The notes beneath the pieces were generated by a model. The model saw nothing but the letters and a program-made list of their open reading frames with translations, was not told the origin of the DNA and ran no database searches. Of a stretch of 64,000 nucleotides of DNA, positions 25,920-38,550 are shown in pieces (positions within the stretch are counted from its first letter, which is position 1; the number at the start of each line of letters is the position of its first letter). The stretch lies in assembly GCA_950295325.1 (NCBI GenBank), contig OX485803.1:9732001-9796000 (forward strand). The letters are read 5' to 3'. Both the position numbers and the translations under genes were made by a program. This DNA comes from Polytrichum commune (lineage: Eukaryota > Streptophyta > Polytrichopsida > Polytrichales > Polytrichaceae).

Positions 25920-26700
25920 TGTGGCATGTTTTTTCATAGGTGGATCCGTGTGTGTGGTGGGGTGGATAATGTATGGGCCTTAGTCCAGGGGGACTGGGGC
26001 TTGGTGATTTTTATTTTTTATTTATGATTTTTGTTTATTGAGAATGATGTATGTTAGATTTGATGGTGTCGAGGGAGATTTAAGTCATGGAGGAGATCAA
26101 TGGAGGGTTGGTGGATAATGCCACAAATGCCTGCTGTGGTGATATGAGGGGGGGGGGCATTTTGGCCAAGGTTTTGTAGTTGAGGGATAAGGGTGTCATA
26201 TTTGGAGTGTTTACGTGTTGTAGCGGCATCTGAGAATCTATCGTTGCAATATGTGGATTCAATGAACTATACTTGGGTGAGAAAGTGGTAAGAGGATTGA
26301 GTGTATTCATGTTTGAGGGTTGTGATGGTAGAGATAGAATATTGTTTTTGGTAGGCTTTAAAGGCATGTGGTAAGTGTTTCATGAGCAGCGGGGATATGG
26401 GTCCCGGGTTGGTTTCGACATTGCCAGAGAGGAGTACAAGGGTGGTTGCTTCCCATACACATATTAAGGATATGGTTAGGATGGTTATAAGCGAAGTGTG
26501 GTGGTAATGTGGACGGGTGTTAGTGAAAATAAGTTTTGATTGTGGGTGTTGGTTATTAGGGTATGTGGATAGAATAGTTGGGATGTGCATAGTATGAGGA
26601 CAAGGATTATTTGGAGTATAAAAAGATGTGATTTTAGATGATGGGGGTTGGGTACTCAAATGTAGACAATACAATGTCGAGTAGGGGGGAGTTGTTGTGG
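25920..26700 (-). pseudogene. Decayed retroelement ORF with 2A-like peptide
   Basis: On the minus strand a frame (26267-26674) starts with a Thr/Pro/His-rich stretch. It then has a hydrophobic run (SLITILTISLICV) and the block LVLLSGNVETNPGP; GNVETNPGP is encoded at 26399-26425. The last eight residues match the 2A consensus D(V/I)ExNPGP except that Asn replaces the leading Asp. After it comes PHAFKAYQKQY, and then, after a frame jump, the block KYDTLIPQLQNLG. 2A-like peptides are known at the N-terminus of animal non-LTR retrotransposon ORFs, and the sense strand here has the same C/A-rich composition as the LINE at 30930-38340. Assignment to that LINE is inference. The ORF is broken by frameshifts and stops. 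Confidence 0.55.
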
Positions 26701-29700
26701 TGAAGGGGTCAAATACTAGAGGAAACGTTGTCGAGCTTGAATGGTCGGGGTGGATGAAGTGTGGCCTTTGCTCTAGGTGTAGAATTAGCCGAAGTTTCTC
26801 TAATTTTAGTGGTAGCGGCGTAGTTTTGTAGACAACAACCCGATTTCATGTGTGGTGGACTATTTTTCATGTAATGAAATATCATATTTCACCACTATGA
26901 AGTGTTTTAGCAAACAAATTTGTTGTTTTCTCGAATTGTAGTGTGTGGCGAGAATGCCTATGACGGTCCAATGTTCATAATCTTTGGTATGCCGATGGTC
27001 ATTGTGGAGTCAATTTTCTTTAATTTTTTCCTCACTTAGAAAAACTAGTGTGAAAAGAGGCCAATGAAAACAAGGCCATAAACTAGGAGATATGAAGAAA
27101 AGGATTCTCGAAGGCTATGGTATGATAGGAGTAGTCACCACCATACAAAATCAAGACATGTCTTGTTATTGCTATATATGGACATTACATTTTTTTAAGG
27201 AAGGGTCTTGGACCATAATTTTATCTACATAGAAGCTCTAATGGAATGATTATTGACTTGTAAAGCAAATTGTGATGATATGAGGATCAAAGATTGATCC
27301 TTCGTGAATGAAATGCACCCTTGCTTGTGAAGGCTAGCAGTTTTGTTGAATGTAGAGTGATTATCCAATCCATTGTCTAACTGTTTTTGTGTATGATCGA
27401 GAACTTTACTTTGGAGTGAATATTGTTGAAGTTGTTACACAATTTTTGTGTGCAAGTTGATGGTTTGTTATCCATGTCATGAGTCAGTTTGATTTATATT
27501 CGGAGAGGTTGAGTCAATGGTCTTGTATATGTTTTGAGAGACTTACCGATAACGTTACGTATGTTGGGAGAAGTACAAAGTCAATGGTTTCTAGATAGAT
27601 GGATTTAACAGAGAGTTGTGTGAAGTTTCTTATCGATAGTTAGGACTCAATCTGTTTGGGAAGGCCATAGAGTGTGCCTAGCGTGTAAGTGGATTCATGA
27701 TCTACTAGAGGAAAATATTTCTCCAAGTCGATCGATCTTTGATGTCACCATAGTTTCATATATGAGAGGCAATTGTCTCATTGTTTGATAGAGTGCAAAT
27801 TTTATGAGAGGACAAACAAAGGTATTTAAGATGGATTCCTTCTCGTTATGAGAATATCTGATAATTACTAAGACCCAAGGAGAATTGATTGAGAATAATT
27901 AAATGACCTTATCGTTAAGCGATGTTGAGAGAAACGTGAAGCATCTTAATATGAACTCATAAGTGTTAATCATAGAAGGATTGAGTGAGATAATGAGGAA
28001 ACTGACTTAATAAAGACTATGGTCTTGTAGAATTCGAGTGATGTAGTTTGTATGCACAACCGGTAAAATCAAGTGGAGATGAATCCTTTGGAAACCAAGA
28101 GGCAATAGTCTTGTGCTAGTTGGGTACCTTGGTTGTTTCTTGTGATCATTGGCAAGACAAAAAAACTTGAACAGAGAACGGTCCGAGACCATTGGATGTG
28201 AAGAGGCCGAGAAGGCAAGAGGATTTGATGGTTGGATTCCAGTGAGTATTGTGCTCTCATTGGATGTACTAAAGTGATTTCACTCTAATATGCTAGAGTG
28301 GTAACCTTAAATTAGTAGAGATATAACAAATAAACTTACTAGCTAATAGTCTCAGGACATAATAAATGGAATGAACATCCAAAAAGACCATGGAGCAAGA
28401 GAGCAAGAGCATAAATTGAATTCCAAACTAAAAGAGAATAAATTGATGAATCATGCCATGATCTATTAACCCACATATGTGGTTTGGCCTACTATCGTAA
28501 TTCATGGACAACATGGTTACTTTGGCCAAAACTAGGCAAAAGACCATTGTCAAATAGACTGATTAAGCAATAATTAATAAAGGAAAAATGGAAGTCTTGG
28601 AAGGATGACTACACCGCCTTTTCAAGTTACATTAAATGGGCTTAACTAACACGAGACCATTGACTATACCAAAGTGCCCTTGACTTTGGTAAAAAGACTA
28701 CAATGGGATACTTTATGCAAGACTATTGACAATGCCCATGCCCATGCTTGTGCACTGCACGTGGTCCAATTAAATGAATTCACAACCATACCAGTGCTTG
28801 GTTAATTAGTACAAGGATGAGTGATTGCCACAAAATGCATGTACTGTGATCGAGTGATTTAGAATTCATTATGTTAACTTGAGCGAATTGAGACTCTAAA
28901 ACCCGAAAGAACACTATGATTGCTCTAATAGAACTTATTTGTGACACCTAGATGCTATGCACATCACCTTTTAAATCTTCCATGATTGCTTCCTTGGTTT
29001 TTATCGTATCTAAAATCCTAACTACAATCACCGGCCTTGAGTGCAGTGAAATGTGGGAGAAGAAGCTTCTTGGATTTTTGAAGCTCCGTCATAATCCTCC
29101 TTCTTTCCTTTAAATATATGCCTAGCATATGCCATTTTTGTCTTCAACCAAACCCCCGCTACCACCAAAACAACCTTTGCTATCATTTCACAACGCAAGA
29201 ATTGGCTCTTGCAGCCAACTAACATCACAAGAAACAACCTTTGTAACAAAGAATGGAAAACAAAAAAATAATGTGACATGATGAGATTGGTATGAGATTT
29301 CAAAACATAGACACTAATTCGGGTTCAATAATTCACACCCTAAGATTCTAGAATAAAGTGGAGGGATCCAAATATTTGGTTAGTCTTAGTCTAATGGCAA
29401 TAATTACAATGATGATAATGTGATGTGTGCGAGTGTGTGGTTTGAATTATGTGGTGGATTGTTTTAATGTCAAAACATGTGATATATGGGAGGGAATGTG
29501 ACAACAAGGAGGGATATTCATATTGATCGCATCCGTTTCCTAGGGTTCCGGGATATAAGAGAGGGATTAATACTACGAAGGTTGACATTACGAAGGTCAA
29601 GGCGTACTACATTTTTTTACAATTCTAAATTAGTGCCACAAAAAGATCAAGGAAGCATTGTTCATCTCGGCAAATTTCATTGAAAATATTATTCATATCA

Positions 29701-30929
29701 ACATTATTAACTGAAAATACCAACAAGTGCTATTCATCATGGCATTGTTCATTAACAAGCAAGTATTTGCATTTTTTTTCATCACTCTACAAGCACCTTA
29801 GAGCACGCATTCGTTTTCTTGAATGAATGGTAAATGAGCATGAATTCATGAATTGAATATCATTCAGGAAAAAAATCAACCCTCGCTAATTTGAGACTTA
29901 GCAATATAGTGTGTATTTTGGGAATTAGTACCACATGCACTAATTGGGATAATCAATTGTACCTATCCAATGTGGTCAACCGTTCACCGAAAAACTTTAC
30001 ATGCAAAATATCTATCATCATAGTACATACTCTATGTGCAATGGGGGGCACATTGAGCATGAATGGATGAGTAATTTCCCACAAAAAAGTACCACATCTC
30101 ACAATGTGAAGTGACATTTCAAAAGATGTCATGGTAGTAGAATTTAGGTAGATGGGTATGAAATGGTTACTTCTTCCCACTAACCCACTACTCCTAGGAT
30201 ATGAAGCACACAATTAGTACAAGATGGTTAGAAAATCCAAATTGTGGTCATTTATAGCCACTTAGATCATCACAACTATTGATTTCAGAGTGCATATGAA
30301 TATATTATGCACTGTCATAGTGAAGATTCTAATGGTCACATAGTCCCCCCCCTTCCAAATTTTGTTGACTATTGAGTTTAAAATGGTTATCATATTTTGA
30401 ACACGCATTCCAATCTCTTCTCAACACATGCTTTTTTGGTATACATTATTAGAGCCACACCAAACCATACCCCACTCAAATATAGGTATGCTAATAAGAA
30501 AAAATACCAAACAAGGGATGTCCACCTTAGCATTGCACAACTCATTGGATGTATTCCGTGGGACCATGTATCGCATGAGCATGATCCTCTTATAATGTTG
30601 TAAATTACCATGTTTTGTTTGCAAGTAATTTCAAAACTTGCAGTATTTGCAAACACTGATTGTGAACCTTCAAAGGATGAATGTTCATAATACCTACTGC
30701 ATAGGGTGAATTGTGGGAGGGTGAACACATTGATTCCTCTTGTAGAGTTTTTCTTTTTTCTTTTTTCTTTTTTCCCTCCCACCCATAGTAAGCCTTAATT
30801 GGGACAAAGACCCCAAGTTAGCATTAGTAACAAGCATTAGACTATTACTAGACCATTGAACTAGAATTTGACTAATTTAGCAAGAAATTACTAAAATGTA
30901 AATCTTAAAAGAAATACCTGATTTTTAAT
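26701..30929. other. Gene-free repeat-derived stretch
   Basis: No gene recognised. About 29590-29956 belongs to the repeat family with ends reading GCACTAATTGGGATAATC, related in inverted orientation to 59315-59743. A family R copy lies at about 30240-30500. Confidence 0.4.
30240..30500 (+). repeat. Dispersed repeat family R, copy 4
   Basis: Carries the family blocks in order, ending with TTCCAATCTCTTCTCAACAC and CCCCACTCAAATATAGG. Non-coding, + strand. Confidence 0.45.
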
Positions 30930-32476
30930 GAAGTGTAAAACACACCATAGCATCTATAAAGAAATCCATGCCACATGCATTCTTTCCCATACATACCTAC
31001 CCAATAATCCCAATGTATGCACCCTACAATCCATCAAAAAACTTCAGTATCCCCCTCCCCCCCCCCCCCCTCCCCAACCATGCTCAATGCATAGAAGAAC
31101 TTGCCTACATAAGCAAAACTTCCAAAATTAAAGCCCCAAAAATCATATCAAAACAAACGGCGATCAACTGTAAGACATAAAAGAAAAAATAATGCCCCGA
31201 TCTAGGTACCAACATAAATGTGAGCCCATTGGCCTAATGATGATCATGGTTATTCATGACATAACTAACTGTAAGACAATTCTAACTAAATACATAGTCC
31301 TTCTAGACAAGAAACCCAAATAATGTATAATATTTCACCCAACAACCAACAATCCCCTCAACTGTCTCTGAGATCCACGCAGCAACATACTAATGAACCC
31401 CAAAGATATAGCACATGAGATACACCGCTCCCAACAAACATCACTCCAAAGACAAACACCCCTCTGCGACAATACAATAGACCACCCTAACACATGCATG
31501 TGCACAATACAAAAACATATGTGGCACATCCCCAACAATATCATCGTCTAAAAATTAAGGCCCCTAGCACACAAATATACAATCATTTTTCCCAGGGAAG
31601 TATTTGACAATTGTCTCAAAAAAACACACCCACATACCAGGCCTTATGGAAGATTTGGGTTTCCCACACGATGCAATACCAATACTAGGAGATATATACA
31701 CGGACTCCACCACCTTCTTCTTTGGAAGCCACTTTAGTACAACAATGCCAATACAAATAAGCCGCATAGCCATACTAGGAGATACCCTCAACCTCATACA
31801 TATTCATCATATTCCTAGAACCATTCCTAAGGTGGTTGGAAAAAGGTGATCTCGGACACCACATATGCCACCACATGCACCACCACCGCCTATGGCAATG
31901 GCCTAGCAATAATTACAAATGATATCCATAACATTCAACCACATATATACAATACAAACTCCAAAAATTTGTTGAATGGTCACACATGGACCTCACCCTC
32001 TCAAAATGTGATATCACTAGCTATCCAAAAAAATCAAACTCAAACCTAACACCTTCAAGGCCTACATCACATAAATTTGTCACCTACAAATCCACAACCT
32101 TCTCCACCCTCACCAAAAATAAATCACACACAAACTAGGCATCCACCTCATCCCATCACTCAAATGGAAACTACATGGGGAAAATAAATAATAAATAGTA
32201 AATAAATAAACCACACTCACACACAAAGACACACACAAACAACAACAACAAAGAAGACACCTTGCACCTCATCGTCCAACCTCAAACAAAGGATTAAAAT
32301 CCTAAACACCATAATCAAAATCGGCATAGCCTTAGCCTACTATATTGTCCCCTTCTCTAAACCAAACATCAAAAAAATTAAAAAAATATATTAGCAAAGT
32401 AACCAGAGCCAAATGTAACATCCCCCAAAGTACAACAAACATCCTCACCACCTCTCCAATAAAAATATGCATCAAT

Positions 32477-32511
<35 letters not shown>

Positions 32512-32896
32512 AAATACGGAAGATCACCCCACCTCCCCAAACTCAAGCACCAAGCATGCACCAGGTCGTCCATATCCATGACAATGTTCTTACTATAAAG
32601 GAAATATGACATCCACACCACCACTGCAAACTACTCGGTTCCCATCAAAGGCACCCCCCTTGAACATGACCAGAGATCTGACCCAATATACTAACCTCCA
32701 AATAGAATCAAAGGTCAAATTCCAACAACACCTCAACAAATTGTACATGTATGGCATCACAACACTACCATAGATACAAAACAAAGCAACGTTTACCATC
32801 CTCACCCTCAAAGAATTCCAAATTAAATACACACACACACACACCTTAAATCATGAAAGACAAAATCCAACAAGCCTACGTAATATCTCCCCCCCC
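30930..32896 (+). pseudogene. C/A-rich LINE, reverse-transcriptase part (5' fragment before the nested insertion)
   Basis: Frames at 31604-32049 read as the middle of a LINE reverse transcriptase. MEDLGFPHDAIPILGDIYTD is followed by a PIQISR...LGDTL block, where the family has its Gln-Gly-Asp motif, and in another frame by FLEPFLRWLEKGDLG. The catalytic box that should read (F/Y)xDD appears as AYGNGLAIITNDIHN, so both aspartates are lost. Further pieces follow (KYISKVTRAKCNIPQST near 32390). Many frameshifts, stops and an AT-dinucleotide run at 32479-32508 show a dead copy. The 5' limit is uncertain. An LTR-like insertion cuts the element at 32896, and it resumes at 35841. Confidence 0.7.
32479..32508. 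repeat. (AT)n microsatellite
   Basis: An uninterrupted 30-bp AT dinucleotide run inside the LINE remnant. Confidence 0.95.
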
Positions 32897-35840
32897 TGTG
32901 AGCCCAAATTGGTGTGCCCACATGAGTGTTAGGATTAGAAGTCATTAAGACTTGGGACTTGAATTTTAGTCGAATTAACAAAAACATAAAAAGAGTGTGA
33001 GTTCTAGTTTAGAGTAGGATTAAGCTTAACGGCAAGTTATGGTGTTCAGCATGGAAGGAATGAGGAGGAATTCATTAAAAAGGGTTAGAGTGGTAGTGTG
33101 TGAGTGGTTAGAGGGAAGATTAAAGGCTAAGGGCCTTAGGCCTTGGATGCTGGGGTTTTACAGTTTTGTTTAGGCAAGGGTGGTGTTCGTTTAAGGGTTG
33201 GTGACATTGTGACCTAGCAATTCCCGGATCCAGGGGCCGGGACTCCCTGGTATGCTCGGAGGTTAGCCGTTGGGTCTCTCTATCCAAAAAAACGAAGGCA
33301 GCAGGAGCATGGTTGCGGCGGCGGAGGAAAACGAAGCCCCTGGGTAGCAACCAGGGAGAAGGGGGAGCGGCATTGGTATGCCAAGGGGACAGAAAGAGGA
33401 TGTTGTGCAGGGAGACCTGAAGGCAGCTGAAGTCCTAGGGTCTGAAGCGGGAGAATGGTCGCCGCATTCAGGAGCAAATGCAAGAAGGATCATTGAATGT
33501 GGCTGTGGTGTCCAATTAGGCGGAGGAAATTGAAGGGTTCAAGCATGACTAAGATGGAGGGCAGCTGTTAGGAGGGATGGAATGTAAAACCAGGGAGTAG
33601 GAGGGGAGAATCTCAACTCCCAGGGGGTAGCTTAGGTGGAATTTGACAGTGTGGGGTTGGTCGCTAGTGCTGAATCTCTCCTCACCAACCAGGAAGTAAC
33701 CTTCGATTGGGAGGCAAGCTGCAATCCCAGCAAGCTTGACTGTCCAGCCCATGCCAAACAAGACGACCTACATAAATGGGTAGTAATGTGGTGATGAGCG
33801 CACGGAGGAGGGAGTTGAATTGTGGGTTTCAGCAGAACTGGGCGTCAATTACGTTCTGGCCGAGGGTGGAACCCACGGTTCCTGCAGGTAGTGGTGTAGG
33901 TGAGATGAATTCAGTCTCATCAGCATGATAGTTGAGCATGCGGCTTTCTGGGCCACACGGAATGCTGCTGTTGTGGGTGCTAGGTCGGAATTGGGTGATG
34001 AATTGATGATAGAGGGCCGTCACAATGCTCTGGCAGGAGGTGCATTCGAGCTAAGGAATCTAAAAATGTCAAGTGCGTCTGCACTGGACAAATGAAGCAG
34101 GGCATGGGGACATCGTGGGATAATGCAGTTGGACTTAAGGCTGTTGTTGGCCTGAGAGGAGGTTGAGGAATCAAGCGGGACTGTTGGGGAGCCGGTGGTT
34201 GAAAGGGGAGTCACTTGAAACAAGGGAGGAGCTATCTCTAGAATTGTTCCAACTTAGGACATGGCTTGGCCTTGAGGGCCGTAGTTGGTAGGGGTACTGG
34301 ATTTACTTGTATACGACCGAGGCTGATGTTGGAGGCCGAGGTTGACTTAGCATGGGCCTAATACAAATTTAATGTATTTGGGGTGATTGGGCTTAGGATT
34401 GGAGTGTGGTGTGGGTAGAACCACAATTTGTTGTAGATGATAAACATGAGGACCTAAAGTATTTTCTCAATACTAGAACTTGTGTTAATTTAATAAAGTT
34501 GTGTTTCAATGCCCATACGAGGGGTGTGAAGGGAGGTTTATGAGCCCAAAATGGTTGCTCATATTTGTTTTATGTTTAGAATTTATTTAGAATTGCATTT
34601 GAAGTGTTATTGAAACAATCAAAAGTATAAAAAGAGTGAGGCTTGGTGTGGTTTATGTTTTAGGCCTTAAGCCTATTTTGTGTGGTTAATTAGAAGCTTA
34701 GTGACATTAGGGAGTGTTTTGGTTAAGTGAGTAGTGTTTGATGAAGCAAGGGGAAGGGCCTTGGATTTAAATGTTTGATTTAGAACATGTTCTTGTTGGT
34801 TTAGGGGGTGAGGGTTTAGTGGATAGGATAAGGTCCTACTAAGTAGGAGAAGGTTAAGGGGTTGTGGTCTTGGGTGTCCTCTCCTCACTCTCTTCCTCTC
34901 TTCTCCTCTCCTCTCTCTCTCCTTCCTCTCTAGGAATGTGAGCTCTTAGAGCTAAAAAATATGTGGGAATTAGGTAGTGGCTTAGTGGAATTAGTGGGCT
35001 TGGTTAGGGTAATTAGGTAGGGGGCTTGTTAGAAATTAGGTAGATACTTAGTTAATCAGCTGGTTGGGACTGCCGAATTAGGCAACTGGTTAATATGTGG
35101 GCTTAGCAGCTGGTTGAGACTGCAGAGTTGGCAGCTGGTGAAGATGTGGGCTTAGCAGCTGGTTGAGACTGCCGAGTTAGGCAGTTGGTTGAGACTGCAG
35201 AGTTGGCAGCTGGTGAATATGTGGGCTTAGGCAGCTGGTTGAAGGTGGGCTTAGCAGTTGGTTGAGACTGCAGAGTTGGCAACTGGTGAATATGTGGGCT
35301 TAGGCAACTGGTTGAGACTGCCGAGTAGGCAGCTGGTTGAAGATGTGGGCTTAGCATCTGGTTGAGACTGCCGAGTTAGGCAGTTGGTTGAAGATGTGGG
35401 CTTAGGTAGTTGGAGCTCGGAGAATGGGCCAAGTTAGGAGCCGGGTATGGACCATTGGCGAACCGGCCGATCACGGGGAAGGCCTAAGGGCACTAATGGC
35501 ACTTAGATGGTAGGCTAGGTAATTAGGGATTTAAGTGTTGGTTTGTAAGTAGCTTAGGGAGAAGGAGAAGAGCATTTTTCAATGCTTGTATTCTTATTAT
35601 GAAATAAATTGGTGTGCAAGATTTGATGGGAAATGTAAGGGATTCTCACGAAGTTGGTAAGATGGAGTCATGGGAACACAAATGTGATATCCATTCCCTC
35701 ACCTGGACTAGGACGCTTAAGGGTGGGCGGTTTGGCCTCACAAGGTTCATTCCAAGGAAGGACGCCAGTGGGTAGAAATATGTGAGTCATGAACTCTCAC
35801 CCGGACTAGGACGCAAGAGGGTGGGGGTTTGTGGCTGACA
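32897..35840 (+). mobile_element. 2.9-kb TG...CA insertion splitting the LINE (LTR-retroelement-like)
   Basis: Starts TGTGAGCCCAAATTGG and ends GTGGCTGACA, i.e. TG...CA ends, with C-runs directly on both sides (C8 at 32889-32896, C11 from 35841). The sequence is G-rich, unlike the C/A-rich LINE that reappears at 35841. An internal block at about 34530 (TATGAGCCCAAAATGG, then TATAAAAAGAGTGAGG) resembles the start (TGTGAGCCCAAATTGG, then CATAAAAAGAGTGTGAG), suggesting a diverged second LTR. No gag or pol was recognised, so it would be a non-autonomous LTR element or a chimera. The C-runs make the target duplication ambiguous. Confidence 0.5.
35056..35410 (+). repeat. Minisatellite, unit about 50 bp
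   Basis: Six to seven diverged units, each bounded by GTGGGCTTAG and built from the sub-block CAGCTGGTTGAGACTGC followed by a GAGTTGGCAG variant. Units vary between about 24 and 76 bp through loss or gain of the sub-block. It lies inside the 2.9-kb insertion. The 84-codon frame on the opposite strand exists only because of the repeat. Confidence 0.85.
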
Positions 35841-38340
35841 CCCCCCCCCCCATTCCCCATTCCCCATTCCACCCACAACAAATAACCTCAACTAACACAA
35901 ACACACCACACATGCCATTATGCTCCAGCCTTGGTACAAGAATTCATGCTGTAATAAACACCAAAACTATCACCATAAAAGACAAATGGGGAGCACAAGC
36001 TATCAAGCAACACTATCTAAGCCAATGGAAATCCCGCAAGGTAACACACACCAATGGCGCAAGGAAGAAATACTATTCAACCCAGACAACATCTTGTTGG
36101 ACCATAATCTACTCCTCTTCCCACAATACCACAAACACAAAAAAAACACTCCAAAACTACACAAGTTGCTTAAACAATGCTCAATCCAAAGGCCATAGAT
36201 ACATACAACCGCCGCTACAAATAACCAACCTCACATTATCCACTTAGGAATGCAATTCAAATAAAGACATCCACGCGAACAAACCCACCATACAAATTTA
36301 AGGAATAGTCACCCATATAAAGGACTGAAAAGGGAACTACATGGGCACCATCACCACAGTAAGAATGTCCCAGATATGGAACATATTCTCCCACACCAAC
36401 CTCCCACAATTAACAAACTATCTGCACCCCCCCCTCCACACACACACAAGACTTCGCCACCAAAATAGTATGGCTCATCCAAAGGTACGTAACCATACTC
36501 CCCAAGCAAAAATAAAAAAGCATCCATCTAGCCAACCAACACTATACCATCAATCCCAAAATTACATAATTACTAATTGATTCATTAAAAATCACACACT
36601 CTTACTACTCACCCCCCTCACATGCCCCACACAACTCATGCACTATAACTCACCCCACACCAAGGATATCCTCTTCGGCTCTATGAAGCACGCCACATCC
36701 TCCAAGTGATCCATAGAAGGTATGGCATACACCACCGACCACAAGATTGCACTGGAAGTTATCCATTGGGCCCGAATGGTTGCCAAAGAAGACACCACAC
36801 AACAACTATACTAATAATCACACAAAGATTGGACACCACAACAACTACCACTCAACCAACATGCTGACATCCGCACAATTGCAACCATCCCACTCCTCAC
36901 CATATGCTACACACCCCAACACCAAAATGGCCAAAAACACTACCAATACGTAGAACCATCCCTCACATCATCCATAATATGCATACACGAACAATCAAGT
37001 CCCCCAAGGAACAAACAAACCTTGCAAGAACTCCAAGACATCCTAAAACATAATCAAAATATCCATGTGGACACCTACCAAAATAAAACCACCCCCACAC
37101 CCTATAGCATTAAATTCTTGAACAAATGGAAAACAACTCCCAAAGTAGATTTGCCCATTGAACCCACCTCCACAACACCTTAGACTACTAATTGAATACC
37201 AACCATTCTCACCCCTCAAATTTCACCAACAACAATGCATGTACACGGACGGCTCTTTCAAACCACCTACTAAAAACACTGAAGGACACATTAAAAGCAA
37301 CATAGCACAGTTAGGGATATATAGCCCCAACAACAATATCCAAATATCATAAAGGTTACCTAGCCACCAAAACATCCTTCTAGTATAACTTAACACCCTA
37401 CTAACCACAATCAAAACTATGCAAACCATCCAATTAAACATACACATATTCATAGACAGCCTCGATAGCATATTTTAATAAACAACCATATTGGACACCC
37501 ATCTTCACAACACCATTGCCTACACAAACTACTTGTAGTAGTAATTGTACATCAAATATACTAGACCCCACACAAAATCTCCATTCACAAAGTTTAAGCC
37601 CACACCAATATCACATGAAACAAAACAATGGACACACTAACAAACGAAGGAGCACACAAAGACAAACCCACCAACACACCACACATACACATTGCCCACA
37701 CCACCCCATATTGGCTAGCAAGCTGCCCAACTACTACACACGATGGAGCCATCCGCAATCTTTATAGATAGATAAAAACTCCGGTCCCTTTTTAGCAAGG
37801 GGCCGGCGTGAATAAAGTGTCCGTTCAACCTTTATACATTCATTCGGAAACACAAAACTGATTTCGTTAAGCATAAATTCCCCTACGTTGACAAATGGCC
37901 ACCAAATGACCAAAATTAATCACAAACAATCTAACCACTTCTAAAAGGCTATTGGAATATCATACGCCCAAATCACACAAACTTTAAAATTCCAATATGT
38001 ACAATACATGCGCAGCCATAGGGGAAAAACATCTTAATGGTCCCACCACCCACCCCAAGCCTAATTGCACACTTTGCCCCGGCAATGCATGAGACACATG
38101 GGCTCCCACCTTCTATCTACATGTGCAAACCAACACATAAAATGTCTCAAATTATCAAAACACAATAAAGCAATATACCTTATTATCCAAACACTACAAG
38201 CCAACAAATTCACCCGGTTCTTCACGTTGACCAATGCACGTCACTTTAACAACAAGCCACCCAACTCGACGGCTGTCCATCTTGGCTACTCATTTGCACT
38301 TGTGCACACTGGCCATGCCAATGCCACGCAAAAGTAAGGT
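35841..38340 (+). pseudogene. C/A-rich LINE, RNase H and C-terminal part (3' fragment after the nested insertion)
   Basis: C/A-rich sequence resumes directly after the insertion. Near 37231 a frame reads QQQCMYTDGSFKPPTKN, the first-aspartate motif of a LINE RNase H domain. Later pieces match further RNase H blocks in shifted frames: LNTLLTTIKTMQ, IFIDSLDSI with the second aspartate region, and DTLTNEGAHKDKP near the last motif. Around 38070-38160 CTLCPGNA and, in another frame, SHLLSTCANQHIKCL give a Cys/His knuckle typical of LINE C-termini. Stops and frameshifts occur throughout. Together with 30930-32896 it forms about 4.4 kb of one element. Confidence 0.7.
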
Positions 38341-38542
38341 CGTACATATTATATATACTAGGAGCCCCAAATCAATGCCATACACCAATGACATAGAATC
38401 ATACAAGTCATGAAATTGATTTTGTGAAGTTGTGAATGTGGGTACCAAATCATGAAATAATTCACAACATGTAATGAAATTGGTTGAAACTTCAAGTCAA
38501 ATTAATTATGTATACAATGAACTTGGTTCGTGGTTCCAATGG
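38341..38542. other. Short spacer after the LINE
   Basis: No feature recognised beyond direct AT-rich repeats of TCATGAAATTG-like words. Confidence 0.3.
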
Positions 38543-38550
38543 ATTTGGTA

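Noticed and set aside
35103-35357. 84-codon Pro/Ser/Ala-rich frame
   Set aside because: Produced by the minisatellite read on the opposite strand.
35056-35410. CRISPR-like regular repeat pattern
   Set aside because: Units are directly adjacent with no unique spacers, and the context is a plant retroelement; it is a minisatellite.
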